A stretch of DNA of 10,453 nucleotides, taken from positions 1 to 10,453 of the forward strand of contig WLPB01000022.1 of NCBI GenBank assembly GCA_009698975.1, written 5' to 3'. Under the pieces are notes generated by a model that worked only from the letters and a program-made list of their open reading frames with translations, did not search any database and was not told where the DNA came from. This document shows positions 1 to 6,109 of the stretch, piece after piece; the first letter of the stretch is position 1; each line of letters begins with the position of its first letter. Position numbers and translations under genes: made by a program. Origin of the DNA: Actinomycetota bacterium (lineage in GTDB: Bacteria; Actinomycetota; Actinomycetes; Nanopelagicales; Nanopelagicaceae).

Positions 1-1
1 A

Positions 2-334
2 ATGCGTACTTACTCTTCTGGCATGTTCGCGCGCCTAGCATTCTCTGTCGCCGCTGTTGTCGAGCCAGACATTCTTATTATTGATGAGGCGCTAAGCACT
101 GGAGATGCGAAATTTAAAGAGAAGTCACTGAATCGAGTGAAAGAACTTCGCTCTGCTGATCGTGCGCTTATTCTCGTCAGTCATGCCCTCGCGACAATTG
201 AAGATGTCTGCAATGAGGTCATCTGGCTCAATAAGGGAAAGCTCATGGCACGCGGAAATCCAGCTGAGATTATTGCTGAGTATCAAAAATTCATGAATGT
301 CAGAAAGAGCGCATCTTCTGATGAGGATGTTTAG
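2..334 (+). CDS. ABC transporter ATP-binding protein, polysaccharide-export (Wzt/TagH) type, C-terminal part
   Basis: This is the 3' part of an ATPase gene that continues upstream of the window, so the first ATG is probably internal. The fragment has 110 residues. It begins at the ABC signature in the form typical of polysaccharide and teichoic-acid exporters, YSSGM (residues 4-8), instead of LSGGQ. A Walker B ILIIDE follows (residues 24-29), then a D-loop-like STGD (32-35) and the H-loop Ser60-His61. The P-loop lies outside the window. Proteins of this type hydrolyse ATP on the inner face of the membrane to power export of O-antigen, teichoic acid or other lipid-linked glycans, with a separate permease that would lie upstream. 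The 3' end overlaps the start of the SpoIID gene, which suggests one transcript and an envelope role. The family is clear; the substrate cannot be told. Confidence 0.9.
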   Translation: MRTYSSGMFARLAFSVAAVVEPDILIIDEALSTGDAKFKEKSLNRVKELRSADRALILVSHALATIEDVCNEVIWLNKGKLMARGNPAEIIAEYQKFMNVRKSASSDEDV

Positions 335-1541
335 CATTCGCAGGATTGCAACGCTACTCATTCCCACCCTGCTCTCACTGTACTTTCCAGCATATTCGTT
401 TGCACAAGATATTCCTCAAACATTTTCATTTACCGGTGCCGGGTACGGTCATGGCGTAGGCATGAGCCAGATTGGTGGGAAAGCACGAGCCGTGGCAGGG
501 GAGTCAGCAACCACAATTTTGAAGTACTACTACAAAGATGTAGAAGTTGCACCGATTGTTGATACCGCAACCATTCGCGTCAATATTGGTCACCTCCTCA
601 AAGGCGCGATTTTTGTAACAAATTCAAAGGGAAGTTCACTTAGCTTCTATCCTGGGGATCTACCAATCTCCGATACGACCACTGCTCCTATAGCAACGTT
701 TAGCTCAAAGAAGAAAGTTCCAATTTCAATTTCAATTGATAAAAAGAGTATTCAGGGAATCCCAGGAAACCACTCAGCACTCACATTGAGATGGAGTGGA
801 GGCGAGCTCCCACTTTTATCGATGACTCAATCAACATCCACGGGTAGCTATCGCTATGGACAGGTTCAGATCAAAGTTGTAAAGGCAGCGCTAGAGATTA
901 CAAATTCACTCTCACTGCGCGATGAGTACCTATTAGGAATTAGTGAGATTTCCTCCTCATGGCCAGCAGCCATGCTTGAAGCGCAGACCATTGCATCTCG
1001 CAGCTATGCCCTCTCGAAGATGGGTGCAATTAAAGGTAGTTGTGATTGCAACCTCTACTCACATATCGCAGATCAAAACTTTGTTGGTTATGCCAAAGAA
1101 GGTGAAGCAAAATTTGGTGCAATCTGGAGAGCTGCAGTTCTTCGCACGATTGTTGACACCTCGACTGGGTTGGCAGTGCTCTCTAATGGAAAGCCAATTC
1201 AGGCTTACTTCTTCTCTTCATCGGGAGGGGCAACTCAAACAACTGCGGATGCCTGGGGGGGCTATACCTCGTATACGCAGTCGGTACCTGATACTGCAAG
1301 CGTCGTTGTTGCGCTCAATCCCCGCTTCGCCTCATGGAAAGTTTCAACAACTCAAGCGTTAGTTGCAGCTGCATTTATTCTTCCGGATGTCATTTCTCTT
1401 GAGATAGTTTCACGCAATGAAGCTGGCGCAGTAACTCGAATTAAAGGAACCTCAAGTACCGGAGTCAGTAAAATACTTCGTGGTGATACCTTCCGAAGTC
1501 GAGCGAAGTTACCTTCGCCTTGGTTTACGCCAGTTAGTTAG
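321..1541 (+). CDS. Secreted SpoIID/LytB-domain protein, likely cell-wall acting
   Basis: About 406 residues from the ATG chosen here. In-frame ATGs at 297 and 327 are possible too; 321 and 327 both put the signal peptide at the very N-terminus. That peptide has an Arg-Arg n-region, a hydrophobic core and an S-F-A cleavage site near residue 28. The mature part opens with [10 protein letters not shown] (about 41-50), a hallmark of bacterial SpoIID-domain proteins. The central block has E209 in SEISSSWP, matching the catalytic Glu of SpoIID lytic transglycosylases, followed by an [11 protein letters not shown] block. A C-D-C pair (241-243) and AYFFSSSGG (about 295-303) come next, also usual in the family. 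SpoIID cuts glycan strands in Bacillus spores; here the likely role is vegetative wall remodelling or an amidase-enhancer-like function, since nothing suggests sporulation. It overlaps the ABC ATPase gene by 14 nt and the 3' end of dapD by 8 nt. Confidence 0.85.
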   Translation: MRMFSIRRIATLLIPTLLSLYFPAYSFAQDIPQTFSFTGAGYGHGVGMSQIGGKARAVAGESATTILKYYYKDVEVAPIVDTATIRVNIGHLLKGAIFVTNSKGSSLSFYPGDLPISDTTTAPIATFSSKKKVPISISIDKKSIQGIPGNHSALTLRWSGGELPLLSMTQSTSTGSYRYGQVQIKVVKAALEITNSLSLRDEYLLGISEISSSWPAAMLEAQTIASRSYALSKMGAIKGSCDCNLYSHIADQNFVGYAKEGEAKFGAIWRAAVLRTIVDTSTGLAVLSNGKPIQAYFFSSSGGATQTTADAWGGYTSYTQSVPDTASVVVALNPRFASWKVSTTQALVAAAFILPDVISLEIVSRNEAGAVTRIKGTSSTGVSKILRGDTFRSRAKLPSPWFTPVS

Positions 1542-2466
1542 CGTGCAAGAGAGCATTTAGTCCGCCCCATGTGCCAGTGCGCATTACTACCTCTAAACCG
1601 CCGGTTAATGAATTTCGGCGGAAGAGTAAATTACTTGCACCAGAGAGTGATCCTGCTTTTACAACTTCTCCATCCGGAAGAGTCACTTTAGCTGCCGCAG
1701 TGATGTAAGTACCTGCTTCAATAACGCAATTATCTCCGAGTGAAATTCCTAGACCAGAATTAGCACCAAGCAGACACTTCTCGCCAATAGAAATAACTTC
1801 TTTGCCGCCGCCGCTGAGCGTGCCCATAATGGATGCACCACCACCAACATCAGTTCCATCACCAACGACTACGCCGGCCGAGATTCGCCCTTCGACCATT
1901 GACGTTCCGAGTGTGCCTGCATTGAAATTCACAAATCCCTCATGCATCACAGTGGTTCCATGAGCAAGATATGCACCGAGACGAACACGGTCTGCATCTG
2001 CAATGCGAACACCGGAAGGGATTACATAGTCAACCATCCGTGGAAACTTATCGACACCGTATACAGCGACTGATCCGTACTTTAACTTTAAACGTGCGCG
2101 TGTTAATTCAAATCCCTCGACAGCGCATGGACCAGCTGAAGTCCACACCACATTTGATAGGAGCCCAAAAATGCCATCAAGCACTTGGCCGTGCGGCTTT
2201 ACTAGGCGATGAGATAAAAGATGTAATCTCAGATAGGCATCGAGTGCGTCAGTTGGAGCGCTATCTAAATCAATTTCGACTGAGACAACTTTGCGAGTAA
2301 CACCGCGTTCTGTATCAGGGAGAGCCATCGCAACTAGAGATGCATCGGGTTCACCTGCCAGTGGCCCAAGTGCAGGCTCTGGATACCAAACATCCAGGAT
2401 TGATGATCCCGCCATTGTTGCAACTCCATGGCCATGTGCCAGATTTACATTTGCGCTAGTTGACAT
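1534..2466 (-). CDS. dapD: 2,3,4,5-tetrahydropyridine-2,6-dicarboxylate N-succinyltransferase (actinobacterial DapD)
   Basis: 310 residues. The enzyme transfers succinyl from succinyl-CoA to tetrahydrodipicolinate, the committed step of the succinylase branch leading to meso-diaminopimelate and lysine in the cytoplasm; diaminopimelate forms the peptidoglycan cross-link. The sequence follows the M. tuberculosis DapD type closely: [13 protein letters not shown], an FPRMVDYV block, [14 protein letters not shown], then a left-handed beta-helix of hexapeptide repeats through the last 40% (including [16 protein letters not shown] and [14 protein letters not shown]), ending in ALLHAN as in mycobacteria. 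The ATG at 2466 (MSTSANVN) is preferred over an in-frame TTG at 2484 because a TANNNT box sits 6 nt before it and the family usually starts here. It is transcribed alone, divergently from the LOG gene. No dapE lies in the window. Confidence 0.97.
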   Translation of the reverse strand: MSTSANVNLAHGHGVATMAGSSILDVWYPEPALGPLAGEPDASLVAMALPDTERGVTRKVVSVEIDLDSAPTDALDAYLRLHLLSHRLVKPHGQVLDGIFGLLSNVVWTSAGPCAVEGFELTRARLKLKYGSVAVYGVDKFPRMVDYVIPSGVRIADADRVRLGAYLAHGTTVMHEGFVNFNAGTLGTSMVEGRISAGVVVGDGTDVGGGASIMGTLSGGGKEVISIGEKCLLGANSGLGISLGDNCVIEAGTYITAAAKVTLPDGEVVKAGSLSGASNLLFRRNSLTGGLEVVMRTGTWGGLNALLHAN

Positions 2467-2472
2467 GGCGTA

Positions 2473-2478
2473 AGAGTA
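2473..2478 (-). promoter_or_regulatory. -10 box of a probable leaderless dapD promoter
   Basis: On the minus strand the hexamer TACTCT (TANNNT form) is followed by six bases (TACGCC) and the dapD ATG. This spacing would place the transcription start at or next to the A of the start codon. There is no SD sequence before the gene. No good -35 is visible. The box and spacing are seen; leaderless transcription is inferred. Confidence 0.6.
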
Positions 2479-2488
2479 ACCCAAGCCG

Positions 2489-2494
2489 TATCCT
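2489..2494 (+). promoter_or_regulatory. -10 box of a probable leaderless promoter for the LOG gene cluster
   Basis: TATCCT, followed by seven bases and the ATG at 2502, with no SD sequence. It probably drives the long plus-strand run that starts with the LOG gene. Its box lies 10 bp from the dapD -10 box on the other strand, so the two polymerase footprints must overlap. Confidence 0.6.
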
Positions 2495-2501
2495 CAGCCA
2501 C

Positions 2502-3047
2502 ATGCGTATCGCCGTTTACTGTTCTTCTTCACCCTTGATTGATAAGAAAAACATCGACTTCGCCTTTGACTTGGGTGCAGCGATTGGCGCGATGGGCGCT
2601 GACCTCGTATCGGGAGGGGGACATATTTCTTCGATGGGGGCAATTGCACGAGGTGCGCGAAGCAAGGGCGGGGTAACGATTGGAATCATTCCCCAGAAAC
2701 TAGTTGATATTGAATTTGCAGATCACGATAGTGATGAATTGATTATCGTGGATTCGATGCGATCTCGTAAGGGAAAAATCGAAGAGCTCGCAGATGGTTT
2801 TATTGCCCTTCCGGGCGGTCTTGGCACTTTAGAAGAGTTGATTGAAATATGGGTAGGACGTTACTTAGGTTTTCACAACAAACCAATTGTAATTTTAGAT
2901 CCATATGGGATTTATCAAAAGCTGCACGAACTAGTCATCGAACTTGAGGCAGAACAGTTTGTAAAGCCAGGCATGCGAGATTTAGTTCTTTGGTCCTCAA
3001 GTATTGAAGAGTCTCTCCAGTTCATTAGTGAAGGTGCGAAGAAGTAA
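2502..3047 (+). CDS. LOG-family (TIGR00730) nucleoside 5'-monophosphate phosphoribohydrolase
   Basis: 181 residues, the usual length for a LONELY GUY protein. Members cleave the N-glycosidic bond of cytokinin riboside 5'-monophosphates or of ordinary AMP-like nucleotides, releasing a base and ribose 5-phosphate. Family marks are present: a Rossmann-like start MRIAVYCSSS, a glycine-rich SGGGHISSMGAIA (37-49), the M-R-S-R-K segment (86-90), and the PGGLGTLEE motif (104-112) with its catalytic Glu, followed by WVGRYLGFHNKP. The ATG at 2502 is chosen because the protein then starts at the conserved first strand and a TANNNT box lies 7 nt upstream; an in-frame TTG at 2460 would run through the promoter and into dapD. 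The M. tuberculosis homologue Rv1205 is reported to make cytokinins, but the substrate here is unknown. The next gene starts directly after its stop codon. Confidence 0.9.
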   Translation: MRIAVYCSSSPLIDKKNIDFAFDLGAAIGAMGADLVSGGGHISSMGAIARGARSKGGVTIGIIPQKLVDIEFADHDSDELIIVDSMRSRKGKIEELADGFIALPGGLGTLEELIEIWVGRYLGFHNKPIVILDPYGIYQKLHELVIELEAEQFVKPGMRDLVLWSSSIEESLQFISEGAKK

Positions 3048-3494
3048 ATGCTTCACTCACTAGCACTCTCCGTCAAATCGCCACGGTCACAAGAAGAAAC
3101 TTGGCGCGCAATAATTGATTGGAAAGCGCAGAGTAACTGGATGCTCCAGACAAAAGTTTGGGTAACAAGCCACAATGAAGAAGGTGTTGGAACATCAATT
3201 GCCGCCTTTACTGGCCCACTTCATCGTATCTATCCGAGAATGAAGTGGCTCGGAGTTCTAGATCTCATGGAAGTTACCGCTTGGCAACCCCCAGCGCGTT
3301 GCGATGTTATTCATAGTGGAAAAATTATTAAAGGAACAGGAACCTTTCTCATAGAAGCAATTGATAGCAAGAGCTCCTATTTTCACTGGTCTGAGGAAAT
3401 TCAAGCTCCCGCGCCTATCTTTTACTTGATTAAGCCATTCATTCTTCTCGGCGTAAAGATTTCTCTCGCCCGATTTGTAGCTCAACTGGAGTAA
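3048..3494 (+). CDS. SRPBCC-superfamily (START/polyketide-cyclase-like) protein
   Basis: 148 residues. The protein starts with a strand followed by a helical segment with R-S-Q-E-E-T-W-R-A-I-I-D-W, the way SRPBCC helix-grip folds usually open. Alternating strands follow (EGVGTSIAAF, KWLGVLDLMEV, a FHWSEEIQ strand near residue 118) and the protein ends in a long amphipathic helix that would close the hydrophobic pocket. Such proteins bind lipids or other hydrophobic small molecules, or act as cyclases; the ligand cannot be read from the sequence. There is no signal peptide, so it should be cytoplasmic. Its ATG directly abuts the TAA of the LOG gene (TAAATG), with only a weak purine-rich stretch before it, so it is probably translated by coupling. 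Assignment to the fold is fairly sure; function is unknown. Confidence 0.7.
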   Translation: MLHSLALSVKSPRSQEETWRAIIDWKAQSNWMLQTKVWVTSHNEEGVGTSIAAFTGPLHRIYPRMKWLGVLDLMEVTAWQPPARCDVIHSGKIIKGTGTFLIEAIDSKSSYFHWSEEIQAPAPIFYLIKPFILLGVKISLARFVAQLE

Positions 3495-3497
3495 CCT
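3492..3497 (+). promoter_or_regulatory. -10 box of a possible leaderless promoter for the sigma-region-4 gene
   Basis: TAACCT overlaps the stop codon of the SRPBCC gene. Eight bases separate it from the ATG at 3506, and no SD sequence is present. The spacing is one or two bases longer than for the other boxes in the window. Confidence 0.4.
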
Positions 3498-3505
3498 GTA
3501 CTCCT

Positions 3506-3697
3506 ATGAGCGCCCCTGCGACGATTGCAGAGTTGATTGCCTCTCTGCCTGAAGAGGAGCGAGTAATTCTGACTTTGCACTATCTGCGCGCCAAGTCAAT
3601 TGTCGAGATCGCTGCACTGCTATCCGTGCCAGAGAAATCCGTAGAAGCGGTCATCGCCTCCGGTAAGCGAAGACTCACCAGCCAGCTCGGCATTTAA
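3506..3697 (+). CDS. Stand-alone sigma-70 region 4 helix-turn-helix protein
   Basis: Only 63 residues, nearly all of them one sigma region 4 (type 2) domain: LPEEERVILTLHYL (14-27), then the helix-turn-helix SIVEIAALLSVPEKSVEAVI (31-50), then GKRRL (53-57). In a full ECF sigma factor this domain binds the -35 element, but region 2, needed for -10 recognition and melting, is absent, and the upstream DNA is the SRPBCC gene rather than a decayed region 2. It therefore cannot act as a normal sigma factor; it may be a small DNA-binding or RNA-polymerase-binding regulator, or a relic. In mycobacteria an ECF gene, sigE, sits near htrA and tatB, also present here. A TANNNT box precedes the ATG. The domain call is confident, the role is not. 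Confidence 0.8.
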   Translation: MSAPATIAELIASLPEEERVILTLHYLRAKSIVEIAALLSVPEKSVEAVIASGKRRLTSQLGI

Positions 3698-3760
3698 GGG
3701 AGAATTTACCTCCAGAGCGCGCTTTTCAGGCGGAGATTTGCAAATATTGGATTTCCGTAC

Positions 3761-3766
3761 AGGGGG
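3761..3766 (+). promoter_or_regulatory. Strong ribosome binding site of the DUF3117 gene
   Basis: AGGGGG ends four bases before the ATG at 3771. Most genes in the window lack any SD sequence, so this one stands out. It supports 3771 over the downstream ATG at 3789, even though homologues elsewhere begin at the residue encoded there. Confidence 0.55.
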
Positions 3767-3770
3767 ATTT

Positions 3771-3968
3771 ATGCGAGATACTTATCCCATGGCAGCTATG
3801 AAACCCCGCACTGGTGATGGTCCTATGGAAGTTACCAAAGAAGCGCGCTCACTCGTGATGCGTATCCCTCTCGAAGGTGGCGGACGACTAGTTGTCGAAC
3901 TCAACCCACAGGAAGCAAATAACTTGAGCGCTGCTCTTGAAGCAGCTGTAGCCCTCATCAAGAAGTAA
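3771..3968 (+). CDS. DUF3117 small conserved actinobacterial protein
   Basis: 65 residues from the ATG with a strong SD. The core MAAMKPRTGDGP followed by EVTKE, then MRIPLEGGGRLVVELNPQEA, is nearly the standard sequence of this family, found across Actinobacteria and usually about 55 residues long (Rv1211 in M. tuberculosis). Its function is not known. The final helix (SAALEAAVALIKK) looks amphipathic. The first six residues (MRDTYP) extend beyond the usual family start at residue 7. Translation could begin at 3789, where a GATACT hexamer lies 6 nt upstream as in a leaderless start, but the AGGGGG before 3771 favours the longer form. A TTG in frame at 3738 is less likely. The stop codon is followed at once by the open frame of the pepA N-terminus. 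Confidence 0.85.
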   Translation: MRDTYPMAAMKPRTGDGPMEVTKEARSLVMRIPLEGGGRLVVELNPQEANNLSAALEAAVALIKK

Positions 3969-3976
3969 GGCTTTCC

Positions 3977-3982
3977 TAAAAT
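3977..3982 (+). promoter_or_regulatory. -10 box before the head of pepA
   Basis: TAAAAT lies eight bases before an ATG at 3991, the same arrangement as at other starts in the window. That ATG, however, is directly followed by TAG and is one base out of the pepA frame. The box therefore suggests where the start once was or should be. Confidence 0.45.
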
Positions 3983-5474
3983 TCTCTCCTATGTAGATCC
4001 CGAACTCTCTTCAATATTAGAGAGCGAACTTCTTGCACTCGGATTTAGCAAAAGTAAAGAGGGTGTACTTACATTTATTGGCAAGAGCTCGTTGCTCAAA
4101 TCAATCGAAAATTTCTTTGAGATATCTCTAGTAGATGAAGTTTTATTCTTCTCACCTACCGGTAAAGCTGGAGAGCTCTTTGAGATTCCGGTTCTGCATG
4201 AAGATACCGATATTGACCGTATATTCCTTGTTGGTGTCGGTGATGGAGATATTTCGGCGCTTCGCACAGCCGGTGCTGCACTTGGTCGAAAAGTTCGAGG
4301 GAAAGCTGTAAATCTCACATCCCTACTTGCGCAATCCAGTGAAGAAGTTCGCGCGCATGCGGTATCTCTCGTCCTAGGGTCATACACATGGAATTTCAAG
4401 AGTGGCACTCCTGCCGAGATCCCTACATTTTCAATTGCAACAAAAGAGAGTAAGGCAGTTGACGAGGCAGCGATTCTCGCTGAAGCAATTACAACTGCGC
4501 GCGATTTGATTCACACCCCATCAAATATTAAGTCGCCATTGTGGCTTGCAGAAGAGGCAAAGAAAATTGCAGTGGCAAAAGGTCTCTCAATAAAGGTTTT
4601 GGCTGGAAAAGAAATCGCAGAATTTGGTGGCCTTGTAGCCGTCGGCGGTTCTTCACCTAATCCAGGTCCGCGATTTATTGAAATTTCATACCTTCCTAAG
4701 AAGTTAATGAAGTCTCGAGCAGGCGCAGCTGTTGCTCTGCCCCACATTGTTATTGTTGGAAAAGGCATCACTTATGACACGGGTGGTGTTTCACTTAAGC
4801 GTCCATACGAAGCTATGGCCCCAATGAAGAGCGATATGGCGGGATCGGCGGCAGCTCTCGCAGCGATTTCTGCGATTGCAGATTTTCAACCAAATATTCG
4901 CGTCACTGTGTTAATGATGTGTGCAGAAAATGCGCTCTCGGGCACATCTCAGCGCCCATCTGATGTTATTACTCAGTACGGTGGAACCACAGTTGAAATT
5001 ATTAATACTGATGCAGAGGGACGACTTGTATTGGCAGACGGTCTTGCCTATGCAGATAAGAATCTTGACCCAGATTACTTAGTAGATATCGCGACTCTCA
5101 CAGGAGCTGCAACGCTAGGTCTAGGACGTCAATATGCAGCGATGTACACCCGGGATACAAAACTAGCTAAGCAACTTTACGAAGTTGGACAGTCATCAGG
5201 CGATCGGGTTTGGCATATGCCGTTAGTAGATGATTATCAAGATTCCCTAGAGAGCGAAATTGCAGACCTTAATCACAATGCCAGCCATCGCCATTACTCT
5301 GCTGGTTCTGTCACTGCAGCCCTCTATCTCGAACATTTTGTCGGGGAACGTCGATGGGTACACCTCGACATCGCTGGAACGGCGCGAAGTGAGTCAGATT
5401 CTGGAGAAAACCCAAAGGGCGGAACTGGATTTGGCGTCCGTTTGCTCGTTGATTGGATATTGTCCCTCTCATGA
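3981..5474 (+). CDS. pepA: Leucyl aminopeptidase, M17 family; start codon unresolved
   Basis: A cytosolic di-metal exopeptidase that removes N-terminal residues from peptides, normally a hexamer. Counting from the first usual start, a TTG at 4092 (460 residues), every active-site residue is present: K224 and D229 in VGKGITYDTGG, K236, D248 in KSDMAG, and D307, E309 and R311 in NTDAEGR. The frame stays open upstream to 3969 and encodes protein-like sequence (VDPELSSILESELLALGF) that fits the first strand of the M17 N-terminal domain and brings the length to about 497, usual for the family. No ATG, GTG or TTG exists in that stretch. I set the start at ATT 3981, ten bases after AAGG, as one option; the other is a lost or gained base next to the out-of-frame ATG at 3991. 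The 3' end overlaps the methyltransferase gene as ATGA. Confidence 0.93.
   Translation: MLSYVDPELSSILESELLALGFSKSKEGVLTFIGKSSLLKSIENFFEISLVDEVLFFSPTGKAGELFEIPVLHEDTDIDRIFLVGVGDGDISALRTAGAALGRKVRGKAVNLTSLLAQSSEEVRAHAVSLVLGSYTWNFKSGTPAEIPTFSIATKESKAVDEAAILAEAITTARDLIHTPSNIKSPLWLAEEAKKIAVAKGLSIKVLAGKEIAEFGGLVAVGGSSPNPGPRFIEISYLPKKLMKSRAGAAVALPHIVIVGKGITYDTGGVSLKRPYEAMAPMKSDMAGSAAALAAISAIADFQPNIRVTVLMMCAENALSGTSQRPSDVITQYGGTTVEIINTDAEGRLVLADGLAYADKNLDPDYLVDIATLTGAATLGLGRQYAAMYTRDTKLAKQLYEVGQSSGDRVWHMPLVDDYQDSLESEIADLNHNASHRHYSAGSVTAALYLEHFVGERRWVHLDIAGTARSESDSGENPKGGTGFGVRLLVDWILSLS
4005..4024 (+). repeat. Inverted repeat (possible hairpin) in the pepA start region
   Basis: CTCTCT (4005-4010) and AGAGAG (4019-4024) form a perfect 6-bp stem with an 8-nt A/T-rich loop. 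It lies 11 bases downstream of the ATG-TAG at 3991. It may be chance, since it is coding DNA, or it may affect initiation at pepA. Confidence 0.3.
5458..5463 (+). promoter_or_regulatory. -10 box of a probable leaderless promoter for the O-methyltransferase gene
   Basis: TATTGT, inside the last codons of pepA, is followed by seven bases and the ATG at 5471; there is no SD sequence. The gene could be both coupled to pepA through the ATGA overlap and transcribed on its own. Confidence 0.5.
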
Positions 5475-6097
5475 TTATTGATCCGCACTCCTATGCAGAG
5501 ACCTTCAAGCATGAGGATGCGGTAAAAGCCGCAGCTCGTGCTCGCGGTATTGAAATCGGAACACATGACACCACATCAGGTGCTGGTGCCTACCTCGCTT
5601 TTCTTGCTCAAATTCTTAAAGCACAATCAGTTGTCGAGATTGGCACCGGCTCTGGTGTCGGTGCACTCTGGTTACTCGATGGCATTCTCTCTTCCGGAAC
5701 CCTGACATCAATTGATGATGAGATGGAACACTCTTCCATCGCACGCACCGCCTTTGCTGATGGCGATATTCCACCCCAGAGATTTCGACTCATCACCAAC
5801 CCAGTGATGGAAGTTATGAGAAAACTTACTGATCGCGCATATGACCTAGTTGTATACCGCCACAATCCAGAGGACCTTCCTTACGCAATCTCAGAGGCAT
5901 CACGAATTCTGCGAAGTGGTGGCGTTTTTGTTATCGACAATTTCTACGGTGGCTCAAAAGTTTCTGATCCAGCTCAGAGAGACCCAAAGACAGTCGCACT
6001 TCGTGAAGCTGGGAAATTTCTTAAAGCCGATAGCGACAATTGGGTGACGTCACTGATTCCAGTCGGAGACGGTTTGCTACTAGCGACAAAGTTATAG
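5471..6097 (+). CDS. O-methyltransferase-like protein (family 3, Rv1220c-like)
   Basis: 208 residues. A class I SAM-dependent methyltransferase fold: motif I VVEIGTGSGVGALWLL (54-69), an acidic end of strand 2 at SIDDE (80-84), and the GGVFVIDN strand (150-157). The last third (DPAQRDPKTVALREAGKFL, then PVGDGLLLATKL) matches the actinobacterial Rv1220c type as I know it. The methyl acceptor is unknown for this group. One oddity is that where metal-dependent O-methyltransferases have an IDAD/DADK site, this protein has VVYRHN (127-132), so that Asp pair is missing while the later Asp156-Asn157 is kept. The ATG at 5471 overlaps the pepA stop (ATGA) and has a TANNNT box 7 nt upstream; an in-frame TTG at 5453 is less likely. 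The htrA gene follows after 12 bases. Confidence 0.85.
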   Translation: MIIDPHSYAETFKHEDAVKAAARARGIEIGTHDTTSGAGAYLAFLAQILKAQSVVEIGTGSGVGALWLLDGILSSGTLTSIDDEMEHSSIARTAFADGDIPPQRFRLITNPVMEVMRKLTDRAYDLVVYRHNPEDLPYAISEASRILRSGGVFVIDNFYGGSKVSDPAQRDPKTVALREAGKFLKADSDNWVTSLIPVGDGLLLATKL

Positions 6098-6103
6098 CAA
6101 AAT
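6098..6103 (+). promoter_or_regulatory. Degenerate -10-like box before htrA
   Basis: CAAAAT keeps the A at position 2 and T at position 6 and sits six bases before the ATG at 6110, but lacks the first T. There is no SD sequence. It is weaker than the other boxes in the window. Confidence 0.3.
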
Positions 6104-6109
6104 AACGCT

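Noticed and set aside
943..1362. Plus-strand open frame inside the SpoIID gene
   Set aside because: It lies out of frame within a well-supported gene, and its translation resembles no protein family.
321..1541. SpoIID as a sign of sporulation
   Set aside because: SpoIID domains occur in many non-sporulating bacteria, and no other spore gene is seen.
1971..2300. Open frame antisense to dapD
   Set aside because: The minus strand here encodes highly conserved DapD residues; the plus-strand translation is not protein-like.
2460..2465. TTGACA as a -35 box for the LOG gene
   Set aside because: It is 23 bases from the TATCCT box, too far for a normal promoter, and overlaps the dapD start codon.
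3698..3760. Terminator or riboswitch between the sigma-4 and DUF3117 genes
   Set aside because: Only a 4-bp CTCC/GGAG pairing without a U-run or conserved fold was visible.
3738..3770. Upstream TTG start for the DUF3117 gene
   Set aside because: It would add 11 residues unlike the family, has no SD or promoter box at a good distance, and the ATG at 3771 has a strong SD.
3989..4408. Minus-strand open frame across the pepA start
   Set aside because: Serine/arginine-rich shadow of the pepA frame with no family features.
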